Assembly (NCBI GenBank): GCA_965206315.1 | Contig: OZ242210.1 | Span: forward strand, 1,178,001-1,242,000 | Reading direction: 5' to 3' | Length of the DNA: 64,000 nucleotides | Source: Bin16 sp965206315 | GTDB taxonomy: Bacteria > Chloroflexota > Dehalococcoidia > Lucifugimonadales > Australimonadaceae | Part shown: piece after piece, positions 48,469 through 57,644 of the stretch | Numbering within the stretch: position 1 is the first letter of the stretch | Layout of the letters: every line of letters begins with the position of its first letter | Position numbers and translations under genes: made by a program | Notes under the pieces: model-generated | Databases searched by the model: none | What the model was told of the DNA's origin: nothing | What the model saw: the letters and a program-made list of their open reading frames with translations, nothing else

Positions 48469-49926
48469 TCACAGCGCCGCGAGCGCGGCGCGCAGCCGCG
48501 AGACGCAGCGCTCCTTCCCCAGCACCGACAGCGTGTCGAACAGCGGCGGTGCGGCGGTGCGGCCCGTCACGGCGACGCGCATCGCCCCGAACAGCTGACC
48601 CGTCTTGACGCCCAGCCGCTCCGCGAGCGCCCGGTACGCCGTCTCCAGCGCACCGCCACTCCAGTCGTCGGCGTATTCGGCAGTTGCGAGCGCCGCTTCG
48701 AGCGCTCCGCGCGCGCCGTCGGCATCCAGCCCCTTCGGCACCAGCATCGACGCGTCGTAGTCGAGCCGCTCCTCGAAGAAGAATGACAGCATCTCCGGTG
48801 CCTCCGACAGCCGCTTCAGCCGCTCGCGCTCGAGTGGCACGATGGAAGCCAGATACGCTCGGTCTACGGGAACTGTGTTCCCGGGGAGCCCGGATGTAGG
48901 GTCCTCGAGCCACGGCACGAGCGCGTCCGCCAGCGCGTCGTCGCCCATGCCCCGGATGTACAACCCGTTGAACCAGTCCAGCTTCTCGATGTTGAACACT
49001 GCCGGGTTCGCCAGGATGCGCTCTGGCGTGAAGTGCCGCACGAGATCGTCCTTCGTGAACACCTCGCTTGTCTCGTCGAGAGACCACCCGAGCAGTGCGA
49101 GGAAGTTGAACATCGCATCCGGCAGGTAGCCCATGTCGCGGAACTCCAGGACCGACGCTGCCCCGTGACGCTTGCTCAGCTTGGAGCGGTCCGGCCCCAG
49201 GATGAGCGGCAGGTGCACCAGCACCGGCATCTCGTAGCCGAACGCCTCGTACAGCAGCCGGTGGCGCGGGGCGCTCGGCAGCCACTCCTCCGCCCGCATC
49301 ACGTGCGTTATCTCCATCAGGTGGTCGTCCACCACGTTCGCGAGGTGGTACGTCGGGTAGCCGTCCGACTTCAGCAGCACGAAGTCGTCCAGCAGCGACA
49401 CGTCGAACGTCACCTCGCCGCGCACGAAGTCGTCGACGGTGATGTTCCCCTCGACCGGCATCTTGAAGCGCACGACGGGCGGGTTCGGGTTCTCCTCCCG
49501 CGCCTGCGCCGCCCCTTCCGGCTCGCGGCACCGGCGGTCGTAGCCCGTCGGCTGGCGCGCCTTCTGCCGCTCCTTCCGCACCGCGTCGAGCCGTGCCGGG
49601 GTGCAGTAGCAGTGGTACGCCTTCCCCTCGGCGAGCAGCCAATCCGCGTGCTCACGGTAGAGGTCGAGCCGCTCCGACTGCACGTACGGGCCGTGTGCCG
49701 CGTCCGCTCCCGGTCCCTCGTCCCAGTCGAGGCCAAGCCATCGCAGGGCGTCGAGGATAGCGTCGAGGGAGCCGGGGACGAGGCGCGCCTGGTCCGTGTC
49801 CTCGATGCGCACGATGAACGTGCCGCCCGTGTGGCGGGCGTACAGCCAGTTGAACAGCGCCGACCTGATGTTGCCGACGTGCGGGTCGCCGGTCGGGCTC
49901 GGTGCGTACCGGACGCGGACCGTCAT
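48469..49926 (-). CDS. gltX: Glutamyl-tRNA synthetase
   Basis: A 485-aa class I synthetase that charges tRNA-Glu. The HIGH-type motif is PSPTGDPHVGNIRSALFN and the KMSKS-type motif is GPDRSKLSKRHGA. The Rossmann catalytic core has FIVRIEDTDQARLV and GLDWDEGP. The anticodon-binding C-terminal domain covers about residues 330-485. A tRNA-Gln gene follows on the same strand, relevant if this enzyme also mis-charges tRNA-Gln with Glu for the GatCAB route. The start follows the AIM24 gene stop by three bases. Confidence 0.97.
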   Translation of the reverse strand: MTVRVRYAPSPTGDPHVGNIRSALFNWLYARHTGGTFIVRIEDTDQARLVPGSLDAILDALRWLGLDWDEGPGADAAHGPYVQSERLDLYREHADWLLAEGKAYHCYCTPARLDAVRKERQKARQPTGYDRRCREPEGAAQAREENPNPPVVRFKMPVEGNITVDDFVRGEVTFDVSLLDDFVLLKSDGYPTYHLANVVDDHLMEITHVMRAEEWLPSAPRHRLLYEAFGYEMPVLVHLPLILGPDRSKLSKRHGAASVLEFRDMGYLPDAMFNFLALLGWSLDETSEVFTKDDLVRHFTPERILANPAVFNIEKLDWFNGLYIRGMGDDALADALVPWLEDPTSGLPGNTVPVDRAYLASIVPLERERLKRLSEAPEMLSFFFEERLDYDASMLVPKGLDADGARGALEAALATAEYADDWSGGALETAYRALAERLGVKTGQLFGAMRVAVTGRTAAPPLFDTLSVLGKERCVSRLRAALAAL

Positions 49927-49929
49927 GCC

Positions 49930-50619
49930 TCAGCTCTTGGTCGACGGCAGGAACGGCGCCAGCTTGTCCATCAGCGACGAGAGCGTGCGTGTCTGTATCC
50001 ACACGTCCCCGCTGCCCGTGAACTTCAGCACCAGCCCCTCACCGCCGGCGATGAGCGAGCCGAGGCCGCCGACCTTGCCCACCGAGTACTGGACGTTGTC
50101 CGTGAACGCCACGACGTGCCCGGTGTCCACGACCAGTTCGCTGCCCGGCTGGATGTTGAGCTTCTTGATGGCGCCGTACGAGTTGACGTGCACAGTACCC
50201 TGTCCGCCTTCGGCGTATGCGCGCAGGAAGAAGATCTTCTCCCCGCTGAACATCCCCCGCATCCCCTGGAACTTCGCGTCCGTGTGTACGTTCTCCGTGC
50301 ACGCGAGGAACGAGCTGCCCTGGATGTACAGGTTCTGCCCCGGCAACAGATCGTGGGAGATGATGTCGCCCGGCGTTGGCGGCGCGAGGCTTATCCAGCC
50401 GCCGCCCGGTCCTGCCGTGAACGTGTTGAGGAAGAACGACTCGCCGCCCAGCATCCGCTTGAAGCCGCCGAACAGTCCACCTCCTCCGCCCATGCCCGTC
50501 CGCATCTCCAGCCCCTGCTGGGCTGCCATCGCTCCGGGCTCCGCCTTGATCGACTCTCCGGCCGACAACTCCGCCGTGAGTATCGTGAAACTGGGGTCGA
50601 ACTCGATCTCCGTCCTCAT
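49930..50619 (-). CDS. AIM24/TIGR00266-family protein
   Basis: A 229-aa protein of the AIM24/TIGR00266 family, a beta-helical (double-stranded) repeat fold: ELSAGESIKAEPGAMAAQQG, GGGGGLFGGFKRMLGGESFF, NTFTAGPGGGWISLAPPTPG, IQPGSELVVDTGHVVAFTD. Bacterial function is unknown. AGGAGGAG lies ahead of the ATG. First gene of the transcript with gltX and tRNA-Gln. Confidence 0.92.
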   Translation of the reverse strand: MRTEIEFDPSFTILTAELSAGESIKAEPGAMAAQQGLEMRTGMGGGGGLFGGFKRMLGGESFFLNTFTAGPGGGWISLAPPTPGDIISHDLLPGQNLYIQGSSFLACTENVHTDAKFQGMRGMFSGEKIFFLRAYAEGGQGTVHVNSYGAIKKLNIQPGSELVVDTGHVVAFTDNVQYSVGKVGGLGSLIAGGEGLVLKFTGSGDVWIQTRTLSSLMDKLAPFLPSTKS

Positions 50620-51001
50620 CCCGTTATCTCCTCCTGGTCGCCACCCTCTTTGGCGGGCGGCCCCTCACAAGACCAGTCTATCACCCGCCCTTCGCCTGCT
50701 CGTGGTGAGCCTGTCGAACCATCCCGCGCAGGCAGGGACCTCGCCTGGGCGTCTGATCCCCTCTTCTGAGGGAGAAGGCTACGAGCTTCAGCGCGCGGTG
50801 AGGGCCCTCCTGTGGGGTGTGCGGTGTCCGGCGTAGGGGCGTCCTTTGTGGGCGCCCTGCGTGCCCCCACCTCGCCCTCTGGGAGAGGTCGCCGAGCGAC
50901 AGCGCGGCGGGTGAGGGTTCCCCAACACGTAGCCCCCTGACGCCTGTTTGCGCTATGCTTGCCCCGTATAAGAGCAGCCACCACGGGAGGAGGCGACCCG
51001 C
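50620..51001. other. 382-bp repeat-rich spacer upstream of the Rieske oxygenase gene
   Basis: No gene is seen. It contains a GCTCGTGGTGAGCCTGTCGA segment (cf. 53907-53926), a palindromic GGGGCGTCC...GGGCGCCC segment near 50836-50860 that recurs inverted near 58925-58950, and a REP-like element at 50867-50918. GGGAGGAGG near 50985-50993 is the ribosome-binding site of the next gene; TATGCT near 50954 is a weak -10 candidate. Confidence 0.6.
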
Positions 51002-52312
51002 ATGCTTACCGCAGAGCAGAACGAACGGCTTACCCGCGTCGGCCCCGGAACGCCGATGGGTGAGCTGATGCGGCGCTACTGGCACCCCATCGCCGCCAGC
51101 GTCGAGCTCGACGCCGACAACCCCACCAAGGAGGTGCGCCTCCTCGGCGAGGACCTCGTCCTCTACCGGGACGCCAGCGGCACTGTCGGCCTCATCGAGC
51201 CCTCCTGCGCACACCGCAAGGCCAACCTCTCTTACGGCATCCCTGAGGAGAACGGCATCCGCTGCGCCTACCACGGCTGGATATTCAACGAGACCGGCCA
51301 GTGCGTCGACCAGCCCTCCGAGCCCGAGGGCTCCAAGTTCAAGGAGAAGGTGCGCATCAAGGCGTACAAGGTGCAGGAGCTGGGCGGAGTCGTCTTCGCC
51401 TACATGGGCCCGGACCCCGCGCCCCTGCTCCCCCGCGTCGACGTGCTCGTCTGGCCCGGCGTCCGCCGCACGCAGTCCATCATGATCCCGTGCAACTGGC
51501 TGCAGTGCCACGAGAACTCGCTCGACCCGCTCCACTTCCAGTGGCTGCACCGCTACTGGGGCGGCTGGGTGATGAACCGCAACAAGCCCCCCGAACTGCG
51601 CGACCTCTGGAACTCGCGTATCGGCTCGCGCGGCGCCGACCACCGCAAGATCGGCTTTGAGGTCACGGACTACGGCGTCATCAAGCGCAGGCTCGTCGGC
51701 GACGAGACGGAGGAGAACGACTACTGGCGGATGGGACACCCCATCCTCTTTCCCCACGTCCTGCACATCACCTCCAACCTCCAGTACCGTGTGCCCGTCG
51801 ACGACACCCACACCCTCCACTTCGTGGTCGACCTCGAGCCGCTCGAGCCCGGGCAGGAGCACCCGGACGTGGTGCCCCACGAGGAGGTCCCCGTCTACAA
51901 CCCGGACGGTACGATCAAGGCCGACTGGGTGCTCGGACAGGACCAGGCCGCCTGGGTTATGCAGGGCCCCATTACCGACCGCACGACCGAGCGCCTCGGC
52001 GTCTCCGACGTCGGTCTCATCATGTTCCGCCGCATGCTTGAAGAGCAGATGCGCATCGTCGAGAGCGGCGGCGAGCCCATGAACGTCATCCGTAACCCGG
52101 ACGAGAACGAGATCCTCGTCTATCCGGTGGAGTTCTTCGAGTACCCCGGCTACGAGGGCCGGCTCCGCGGGCCGTTCAAAGACATCGTTGTCAACAACAC
52201 CATCGAGGCCGAACTCTCCGGCGAAGGCGCCAAGCTGCCTGAGTGGGAGGGCATCGAGATCGACGATCCCGCTGCCGTCCGCCGCAACCGCATGGTCGGC
52301 GACGTCATCTAG
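51002..52312 (+). CDS. Rieske non-heme iron aromatic ring-hydroxylating oxygenase, alpha subunit
   Basis: A 436-aa oxygenase component. The Rieske 2Fe-2S motif is CAHRK with CAYHGW (C-x-H...C-x-x-H) at about residues 69-90. The mononuclear iron site is in NWLQCHENSLDPLHFQWLH (Asp, two His), as in the phthalate-4,5-dioxygenase/vanillate-demethylase branch of single-subunit alpha components. No reductase or ferredoxin gene is adjacent, so electrons must come from elsewhere. Probably O-demethylation or ring hydroxylation of an aromatic. A strong hairpin terminator follows at 52340-52363. Confidence 0.92.
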   Translation: MLTAEQNERLTRVGPGTPMGELMRRYWHPIAASVELDADNPTKEVRLLGEDLVLYRDASGTVGLIEPSCAHRKANLSYGIPEENGIRCAYHGWIFNETGQCVDQPSEPEGSKFKEKVRIKAYKVQELGGVVFAYMGPDPAPLLPRVDVLVWPGVRRTQSIMIPCNWLQCHENSLDPLHFQWLHRYWGGWVMNRNKPPELRDLWNSRIGSRGADHRKIGFEVTDYGVIKRRLVGDETEENDYWRMGHPILFPHVLHITSNLQYRVPVDDTHTLHFVVDLEPLEPGQEHPDVVPHEEVPVYNPDGTIKADWVLGQDQAAWVMQGPITDRTTERLGVSDVGLIMFRRMLEEQMRIVESGGEPMNVIRNPDENEILVYPVEFFEYPGYEGRLRGPFKDIVVNNTIEAELSGEGAKLPEWEGIEIDDPAAVRRNRMVGDVI

Positions 52313-52339
52313 ACCGCCGCACATACGACGCTGAGCACA

Positions 52340-52363
52340 GGGGCTCGCCGCACGGCGAGCCCC
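52340..52363 (+). terminator. Hairpin terminator after Rieske oxygenase gene
   Basis: GGGGCTCGCC and GGCGAGCCCC form a perfect ten-base stem around GCAC, followed by TTA. Strong GC stem 28 bases after the stop, though with a very short T-tract. Confidence 0.7.
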
Positions 52364-52442
52364 TTATGCGCCCACTTGAACCCCCTATCCCCACACGCTA
52401 CGCTGCCCGCGTCGTCCCGTTGCCATGGAAAAGGAGAGCCCC

Positions 52443-52814
52443 ATGAAAGCGAAAGGCATACGCTCGTGGAACTACACCGTCGCCGACCTCGAAGACTCGG
52501 TGCGGTTCTACCAGGAACTGTTCGGAGCCGAGGTCACGACACGCCATCAGGTGCGAGGCGTCGACGTCGTCCGGCTCCGCGTGGGCGACTTCGCCATCGG
52601 CCTCTTCGACGGCTCGGCGGGCGAGAATGAAGGCGTCCCGCATCACACCTTCGACCTTGACGGTCCGTCCGACCCTGCCGATCTGCAGCGCGAGATCGAG
52701 GGACGCGGCTTCGTCGTCGACCACATCCGCGAGCACCGCGACGGCGCGGGCTACTCGCTCTACGTCGACGACCCCAATGGCAATCACCTGGAGCTGTCCG
52801 TCGGGCAGGGCTGA
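52443..52814 (+). CDS. VOC-fold protein
   Basis: A 123-aa vicinal-oxygen-chelate protein: IRSWNYTVADLEDSVRFYQE, central VPHHTFDLDGPSDPAD, C-terminal YSLYVDDPNGNHLELSVG. Metal ligands are plausible at the His of VPHHTF and Glu of LELS; the N-terminal His is replaced by Asn. ATG 52443 with AAAAGGAGAG ahead is the start. Six bases before the ribokinase-like gene. Confidence 0.85.
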   Translation: MKAKGIRSWNYTVADLEDSVRFYQELFGAEVTTRHQVRGVDVVRLRVGDFAIGLFDGSAGENEGVPHHTFDLDGPSDPADLQREIEGRGFVVDHIREHRDGAGYSLYVDDPNGNHLELSVGQG

Positions 52815-52820
52815 TCCGTC

Positions 52821-53741
52821 GTGCCCCCAACCATCGTGGTCCTCGGCAGCATCAATATGGACCTCATCGGCGCCGCTCCCCGGCTGCCGTCACCCGGCGA
52901 GACCGTCCTCGGCGGAGACTTCTACACCGCGCCCGGCGGCAAGGGCGCCAACCAGGCGGTCGCGGCGGCCCGCATGGGCGCATCGGTCAGGATGATTGGC
53001 CGCGTTGGCAACGACCTGTTCGCCCCGCAACTCCTGGGCAACCTGCGCGCGTGCGGCGTCGACGTGAGCGGCGTCATGGAGGACCCCGACGCTACATCCG
53101 GCGTCGCGATGATCCTCCTCGACGCATCCCGCCAGAACCGCATCCTGGTGGCCAGCGGCGCGAACATGCGCTGCGACGATACGCAGGTCGACGCCGTGAA
53201 GTCGGCGCTCGATGGCGCGGACGCCCTCATGCTCCAGTGCGAGATACCGGCTGCCGTGTCGCTGAAGGCCGCTCGCATCGCGAAGGAGATAGGCGTGCGC
53301 GTCGTATGGGACCCCGCCCCCGCCGATGCCTTCCCGCCGGAGGCGTATGCCCTCGTCGACGTGCTCACCCCGAACCAGGCCGAGGCCGCCGCGCTCACCG
53401 GCATCGACGTCACGGATGTGGCGTCCGCCGAGTCAGCGGCCCGCGCCCTTGTCCAACGCGGCGTAAGAGCGGCCGTCGTGAAGATGGCCGAGCGTGGCGC
53501 GTTCTACCTCTCGAACGACGACAGCGGCTACGTGCTGCCGTTCGGGGTCGAGGCCGTGGACACCGTCGCCGCGGGCGACGCCTTCGGCGCTGCTATGGCC
53601 TGCGCCCTCGCCGAGGGTAAACCGTTGAGTGAGGCGGTCCGCTTCGGCGCTGCCGCAGGCGCCTTCGCCGTCACCCGCCCCGGCGCGCAGGATGCCATGC
53701 CCACCCGCTCGGAAGTGGAAACCCTCCTCGCCGCTGGCTAA
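52821..53741 (+). CDS. rbsK: Ribokinase-like PfkB-family sugar kinase
   Basis: A 306-aa kinase: VVLGSINMDLIGAAPRLPSPG at the N terminus, GGKGANQAVAAARMGA (substrate loop), and DTVAAGDAFGAAMACALAEG (anion-hole/catalytic Asp motif). TPNQAEAAALTG is typical for ribokinase. It phosphorylates ribose or a related sugar or nucleoside with ATP. GTG start, coupled to the upstream VOC gene. Confidence 0.9.
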   Translation: MPPTIVVLGSINMDLIGAAPRLPSPGETVLGGDFYTAPGGKGANQAVAAARMGASVRMIGRVGNDLFAPQLLGNLRACGVDVSGVMEDPDATSGVAMILLDASRQNRILVASGANMRCDDTQVDAVKSALDGADALMLQCEIPAAVSLKAARIAKEIGVRVVWDPAPADAFPPEAYALVDVLTPNQAEAAALTGIDVTDVASAESAARALVQRGVRAAVVKMAERGAFYLSNDDSGYVLPFGVEAVDTVAAGDAFGAAMACALAEGKPLSEAVRFGAAAGAFAVTRPGAQDAMPTRSEVETLLAAG

Positions 53742-53744
53742 ACC

Positions 53745-53780
53745 TCCGTCGTTCCTGCGCAGGCAGGAACCTCGCAGCCC
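53745..53780. repeat. 36-bp dispersed repeat, copy 2 (inverted)
   Basis: Exact reverse complement of 31293-31328. Starts four bases after the ribokinase stop. Confidence 0.85.
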
Positions 53781-53951
53781 ACCTCGCCCTCTGGGAGAGG
53801 TCGACGCGCTTGCGCGGCGGGTGAGGGTGAACCGGTGGGGTTAGGGGTCTGTCATTTCGAGCGGAGCGCAGCGGAGTCGAGAATTCTCTCGGGGGTTGCC
53901 CGCTCATGGTGAGCTTGCCGAATGGGTCGACGCGCTTGCGCGGCGGGTGAG
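53780..53951. repeat. Cluster of REP-like elements
   Basis: CTCGCCCTCTGGGAGAGG element (53780-53829), an inverted copy of the GAATGACA-family repeat (53850-53894), and a second TCGACGCGCTTGCGCGGCGG half-element (53928-53951) fill the gap before the amidohydrolase gene. Confidence 0.7.
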
Positions 53952-53997
53952 GGCTGCCGTGACGTGCTAATCTTCCCGTGCGGAAGGGGGTGTCGCC

Positions 53998-55248
53998 ATG
54001 CAACGCTCGAATGGCTCGCTGACCATCCACGCGGGGAGGCTGCTCGACGGCACGGGCGCGCCCGCTGCGACCGGCGTCGTCGTGCGGATCGAGGGCTCGC
54101 GCATCGTGTCGGTGGGCCCCGCCTCTGAAGCCGCGCCCGCTGACGGGCACGTCCTCGACTTCTCCAACGCGACGCTCCTGCCGGGCCTGATCGACTGCCA
54201 CACCCACACGAACATGCCCGGCGACGGCAGGCGCGGCGAGGACGTCCACCTCGTCGACGACGACGCCATCCGCCTGCTGCGCTCCGCGCATAACGTGGGA
54301 CGCGCCCTCGAGACCGGCGTGACGACCATCTGTGACTGTGGGGGCTGGAACCAGACCACCTTCCGCCTCAAGGACGGCTTGGAACAGGGCATCGTCCACG
54401 GCTCCCGCGTGCTCGCCTCCGGACGCCCGATAACGGTCAGCGGCGGTCACTGCTGGTTCATGGGCTCCGAGGCCGACGGCGTGGACGGCGTCCGGCACGC
54501 CGCGCGCCTGCTCATCAAAGAGGGAGCCGACTTCCTGAAAGTGATGGCGACGGGCGGCAGCACGCTCGGCAGCGACCCCTTCCGCCCGCAGTTCTCGCCC
54601 GAGGAGCTGACGACGATCGCGCTGGAAGGACACCGCCGCGACCGCAAGGTCGTGGCGCACTGCCGCTCGAACGAGGCCATGCGGATGGTCGTCGACGCCG
54701 AGTACGACGCCATCATGCACGGCTGGTTCACCGACGAGCACGGCGCGCGGGTCTTCGACGAGCACTTGGCCTCCGACATCGCGGAGCACGGGATATGCGT
54801 GAACCCCACGCTGCAGATCACCCGCAGTCGCATCCCCATCCTCCAGGCGCGTGTGGACGCCGGGACTGCCACCGCGGAAGAGACCGCGATGCTCGACCGG
54901 ATGCGCCGCGGCCACGCCACGACCCTTGAGCAGGTCGGCAAGCTCATCGAGCACGGCGTCCAGTTGATGGCCGGCTCCGACTGCGGATGGGGCGTATACC
55001 CGTTCGGTCGCTTCGACCTCGAACTCGCCGCGATGGTGGACGCGGGTCTCACCCCCGCCGGGGCCATCGCCTCGGCGACGGGGGGCAACGCCAGAGCGCT
55101 CGGCATCGACGACACAGTCGGCACCGTCTCACCCGGCAAGGAGGCGGACCTCCTCATCGTCGACGGCAACCCGGACGAACAGATATCCGACGTCGCACGT
55201 GTGCTCGCCGTTCTGAAGGCCGGGCGCGTCGTCGTCAACAACGCCTAA
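53998..55248 (+). CDS. Amidohydrolase (imidazolonepropionase/dipeptidase-like)
   Basis: A 416-aa metal-dependent hydrolase. The HxH metal pair is GLIDCHTHTNM. Later metal ligands are in DFLKVMATGGS (Lys), KVVAHCRSNEA and DAIMHGWF, and MAGSDCGWG carries the catalytic Asp. A C-terminal composite-domain segment GTVSPGKEADLLIVDGNP closes the protein. Matches the Xaa-Pro dipeptidase/imidazolonepropionase-like COG1228 group; the substrate is unknown. AAGGGGG lies ahead of the ATG. Confidence 0.9.
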   Translation: MQRSNGSLTIHAGRLLDGTGAPAATGVVVRIEGSRIVSVGPASEAAPADGHVLDFSNATLLPGLIDCHTHTNMPGDGRRGEDVHLVDDDAIRLLRSAHNVGRALETGVTTICDCGGWNQTTFRLKDGLEQGIVHGSRVLASGRPITVSGGHCWFMGSEADGVDGVRHAARLLIKEGADFLKVMATGGSTLGSDPFRPQFSPEELTTIALEGHRRDRKVVAHCRSNEAMRMVVDAEYDAIMHGWFTDEHGARVFDEHLASDIAEHGICVNPTLQITRSRIPILQARVDAGTATAEETAMLDRMRRGHATTLEQVGKLIEHGVQLMAGSDCGWGVYPFGRFDLELAAMVDAGLTPAGAIASATGGNARALGIDDTVGTVSPGKEADLLIVDGNPDEQISDVARVLAVLKAGRVVVNNA

Positions 55249-55390
55249 CCCCGTCATTCCCGCGAAGGCGGGAATCCAGAGGCGCGTCAGCGCACACCAA
55301 CAGGCTCACCACGGAAGCCATCATGTCCGTTCCCATCTATCCGTGTTGATCATCTTTGCTATGCTCGCTCCGAAGCGCAGGAGGGCCGCC

Positions 55391-56140
55391 ATGGACATGG
55401 GACTCACAGGCAAGGTCGTGCTCATCACGGGCGCGGGACGCAACATAGGGCGGGCGACCGCCGAGGCGTTCGCCGCCGAAGGCGCCCGGCTTGTGCTCAC
55501 GACGCGCCGTAGCGACGGCCTCCTCCAGGAGACCGCTGGCGTCTGCCGTGCCGCCGGCGCCGAGGTCGTGACCGCCCTCTGCGACGTCGGTGACGAGGAT
55601 CAGGTGAAGGATGCGGTGTGGACGGCGGAGCGCGCTTTCGGCGGAGTCGACGTTCTCGTCAACAACGCGACGAACCGTGTGCAGGGGCCCTTCCTCCAGA
55701 TGTCCAACGAGGACTGGCGCGCGACCGCCGCCGCGAACCTGGACGGCCCCATCTTCGCGAGCCGCGCGGTGCTGCCCGGCATGGTCGAGCGCGGCTGGGG
55801 GCGCATCGTCAACTACTCCGGCGTCTCCGCCTACCGTGGCGGCGGTGCCATGAAGGCCGCCGTCAAACTCGGCGTCGTCGGCCTCACCCGCGGGCTCGCG
55901 CGCGAGTTCGGCAAGCACGGCGTCACCGTCAACGCCATCGCCCCAGCTTCCATCGAGGGCGAGCGCGATCCCGGCACCGAGCGCGACGTCGATATCTCCG
56001 GCATCGACCCCAAGCTCCCCATCCCCCGATTCGGACACCCGGAGGAGGTCGCGGCCCTTGTCGTCTACCTCTGCAGCAAACACGCGAGCTACGTGACGGG
56101 GCAGACCTTCCATATCAACGGCGGCGAGATACTCCAGTAA
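55391..56140 (+). CDS. SDR-family protein with altered catalytic motif
   Basis: A 249-aa SDR. The nucleotide loop VVLITGAGRNIGRATAEAF and the LVNNATN motif are present. At the active site the Ser of IVNYSGVSAYRGGG remains, but where YxxxK is expected the sequence is GAMKAAVKLGVVGLTRG, that is KxxxK. The proton-donating Tyr is therefore missing, so the protein may be inactive as a reductase or use another residue. C-terminal YVTGQTFHINGGEIL is typical. ATG 55391 with AGGAGGG is preferred over upstream starts. Confidence 0.88.
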   Translation: MDMGLTGKVVLITGAGRNIGRATAEAFAAEGARLVLTTRRSDGLLQETAGVCRAAGAEVVTALCDVGDEDQVKDAVWTAERAFGGVDVLVNNATNRVQGPFLQMSNEDWRATAAANLDGPIFASRAVLPGMVERGWGRIVNYSGVSAYRGGGAMKAAVKLGVVGLTRGLAREFGKHGVTVNAIAPASIEGERDPGTERDVDISGIDPKLPIPRFGHPEEVAALVVYLCSKHASYVTGQTFHINGGEILQ

Positions 56141-56157
56141 CCCAACGAGGAGGCCCC

Positions 56158-57522
56158 ATGACCCAGCAAGCCCCGCTCGACACCCTCGCGTCCTACGTCG
56201 CAACCGCTCTCGACCGGCCCCTCCCGCCTGCCGTCCTGGAGAAGACGAAGCACCACGTCCTCGACACCATCGCGGCGATGGTCACCGGCTCCCGGCTCAA
56301 GCCCGGCGAGGCTGCCATCAACTTCGTCCGCTCGCAGGGAGGCGTCCCCGAGGCCGCCGTCGTCGGCTCGAACGTCGTCACCACCGCCATCAACGCCGCT
56401 ATGGCCAACGGCATGCTCGCCCACTCCGACGAGACCGACGACTCCCACGCGCCGTCGCTCACCCACCCCGGCTGCGCCGTCGTCCCCGCCGCCCTGGCCG
56501 TCGCCGAGCGCCAGGACGCCTCCGGCGAGGCGCTGCTGCGCGCCGTCGCCCTCGGCTACGACGTCGGCTCGCGCATCGCGCGGCTCATGGGCGGCATCGA
56601 CGCCCGGGGCTGGCACGGCCACGCCACCCACACCATCGGCCCCATGTTCGGCTCTGCGGCTGCCGCGTCGGCCCTCGTCGGACTCGATCCGCAGGGCGTC
56701 CGCTACGCCCTCTCCTACACCGCCCAGCAGGCCTCTGGCATCACGTCGTGGGCCCGCGACTCCGAGCATATCGAGAAGTCGTTCGTCTTCGGCGGCAACG
56801 GCGCGCGCTCCGGCGTCACCTCCGCCCTCTTCGTCGAGAGCGGCATGTCCGGCGAGGAGGACGCCTTCGAGGGCGAGAACGGCTTCCTCGACGTTTTCTG
56901 CCCCCGCCGCGACGAGTTCCCCCAGTGGGTCGCCAGCCTCGGCGACCACTACGAGATCACGCTCACCAACATCAAGAAGTTCTCCGTCGGCTCCCCCATC
57001 CAGGCTGCCGCTGAGGCGATGTGCTCCCTCGTCGTCGAGCACGGCCTCGCCCCCTCCGACATCCGCGAGGTCGAGGCGCTGCTCCCGCCACAGGGCGCCA
57101 ACATCGTGAACGGACGCCACATGCCGGACGTGAACCTCCAGTACTGCATGGCCGTCATCGCGCTCGACGGCGGCAGGCTCACCTTCCAGGCCACCCACAC
57201 CTACGAGCGCATGAGCGACCCAGCCGTCGTCGACCTCATGGCGAAGGTCCGTCTGCAGGGCAATCCCGAGTTCGCGGGCATGGAGCGCCAGCGCCCCGCC
57301 ACCGTGCGCATCCACACCGCGAGCGGGGTTCTCGAGCGCCACGTCCCTGCCGTGCACGGCACGGCGGACAACCCCATGACCACGGAGGAGGTCGACGAGA
57401 AGGCACTCGACCTCGTCGGCGGCGTCTACGGCGAGCAGCGCGCCCGCGACCTCGTCGTCGCCGTCCACGCCCTCGACACGACATCCGCCTCCGTCCTCCG
57501 CCCCCTCCTCACCGAAGCCTAG
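56158..57522 (+). CDS. MmgE/PrpD-family protein
   Basis: A 454-aa protein of the MmgE/PrpD (2-methylcitrate dehydratase-like) family, which also includes aconitate decarboxylase. Seen: HVLDTIAAMVTGSRLKPGE, HSDETDDSHAPSLTHPGC, YALSYTAQQASGITSWARD and NIKKFSVGSPIQAAAEAM. The substrate is unknown; bacterial paralogues are often linked to degradation clusters. GAGGAGG lies ahead of the ATG; 17 bases after the SDR gene. Confidence 0.92.
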   Translation: MTQQAPLDTLASYVATALDRPLPPAVLEKTKHHVLDTIAAMVTGSRLKPGEAAINFVRSQGGVPEAAVVGSNVVTTAINAAMANGMLAHSDETDDSHAPSLTHPGCAVVPAALAVAERQDASGEALLRAVALGYDVGSRIARLMGGIDARGWHGHATHTIGPMFGSAAAASALVGLDPQGVRYALSYTAQQASGITSWARDSEHIEKSFVFGGNGARSGVTSALFVESGMSGEEDAFEGENGFLDVFCPRRDEFPQWVASLGDHYEITLTNIKKFSVGSPIQAAAEAMCSLVVEHGLAPSDIREVEALLPPQGANIVNGRHMPDVNLQYCMAVIALDGGRLTFQATHTYERMSDPAVVDLMAKVRLQGNPEFAGMERQRPATVRIHTASGVLERHVPAVHGTADNPMTTEEVDEKALDLVGGVYGEQRARDLVVAVHALDTTSASVLRPLLTEA

Positions 57523-57644
57523 GTGTGATTCTCAAACACGTTGTTCCCTAGCCCTCTCCCTACAAGGGGAGAGGGGATTGCACACCCCATGCCCCACCGA
57601 GCAACCTGACGTTCTAGGTTCCTGCTGCGCAGGAATGACGGGGG
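57523..57644. repeat. Short spacer with REP-like and GAACAAC repeats
   Basis: Between convergent genes. Holds a GAACAAC-type relative on the minus strand (57533-57548), a CCCTCTCCCTACAAGGGGAGAGGGG hairpin-type element (57555-57576; CTCTCCC/GGGAGAG), and a GGTTCCTGCTGCGCAGGAAT palindrome (57618-57637). Confidence 0.6.
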
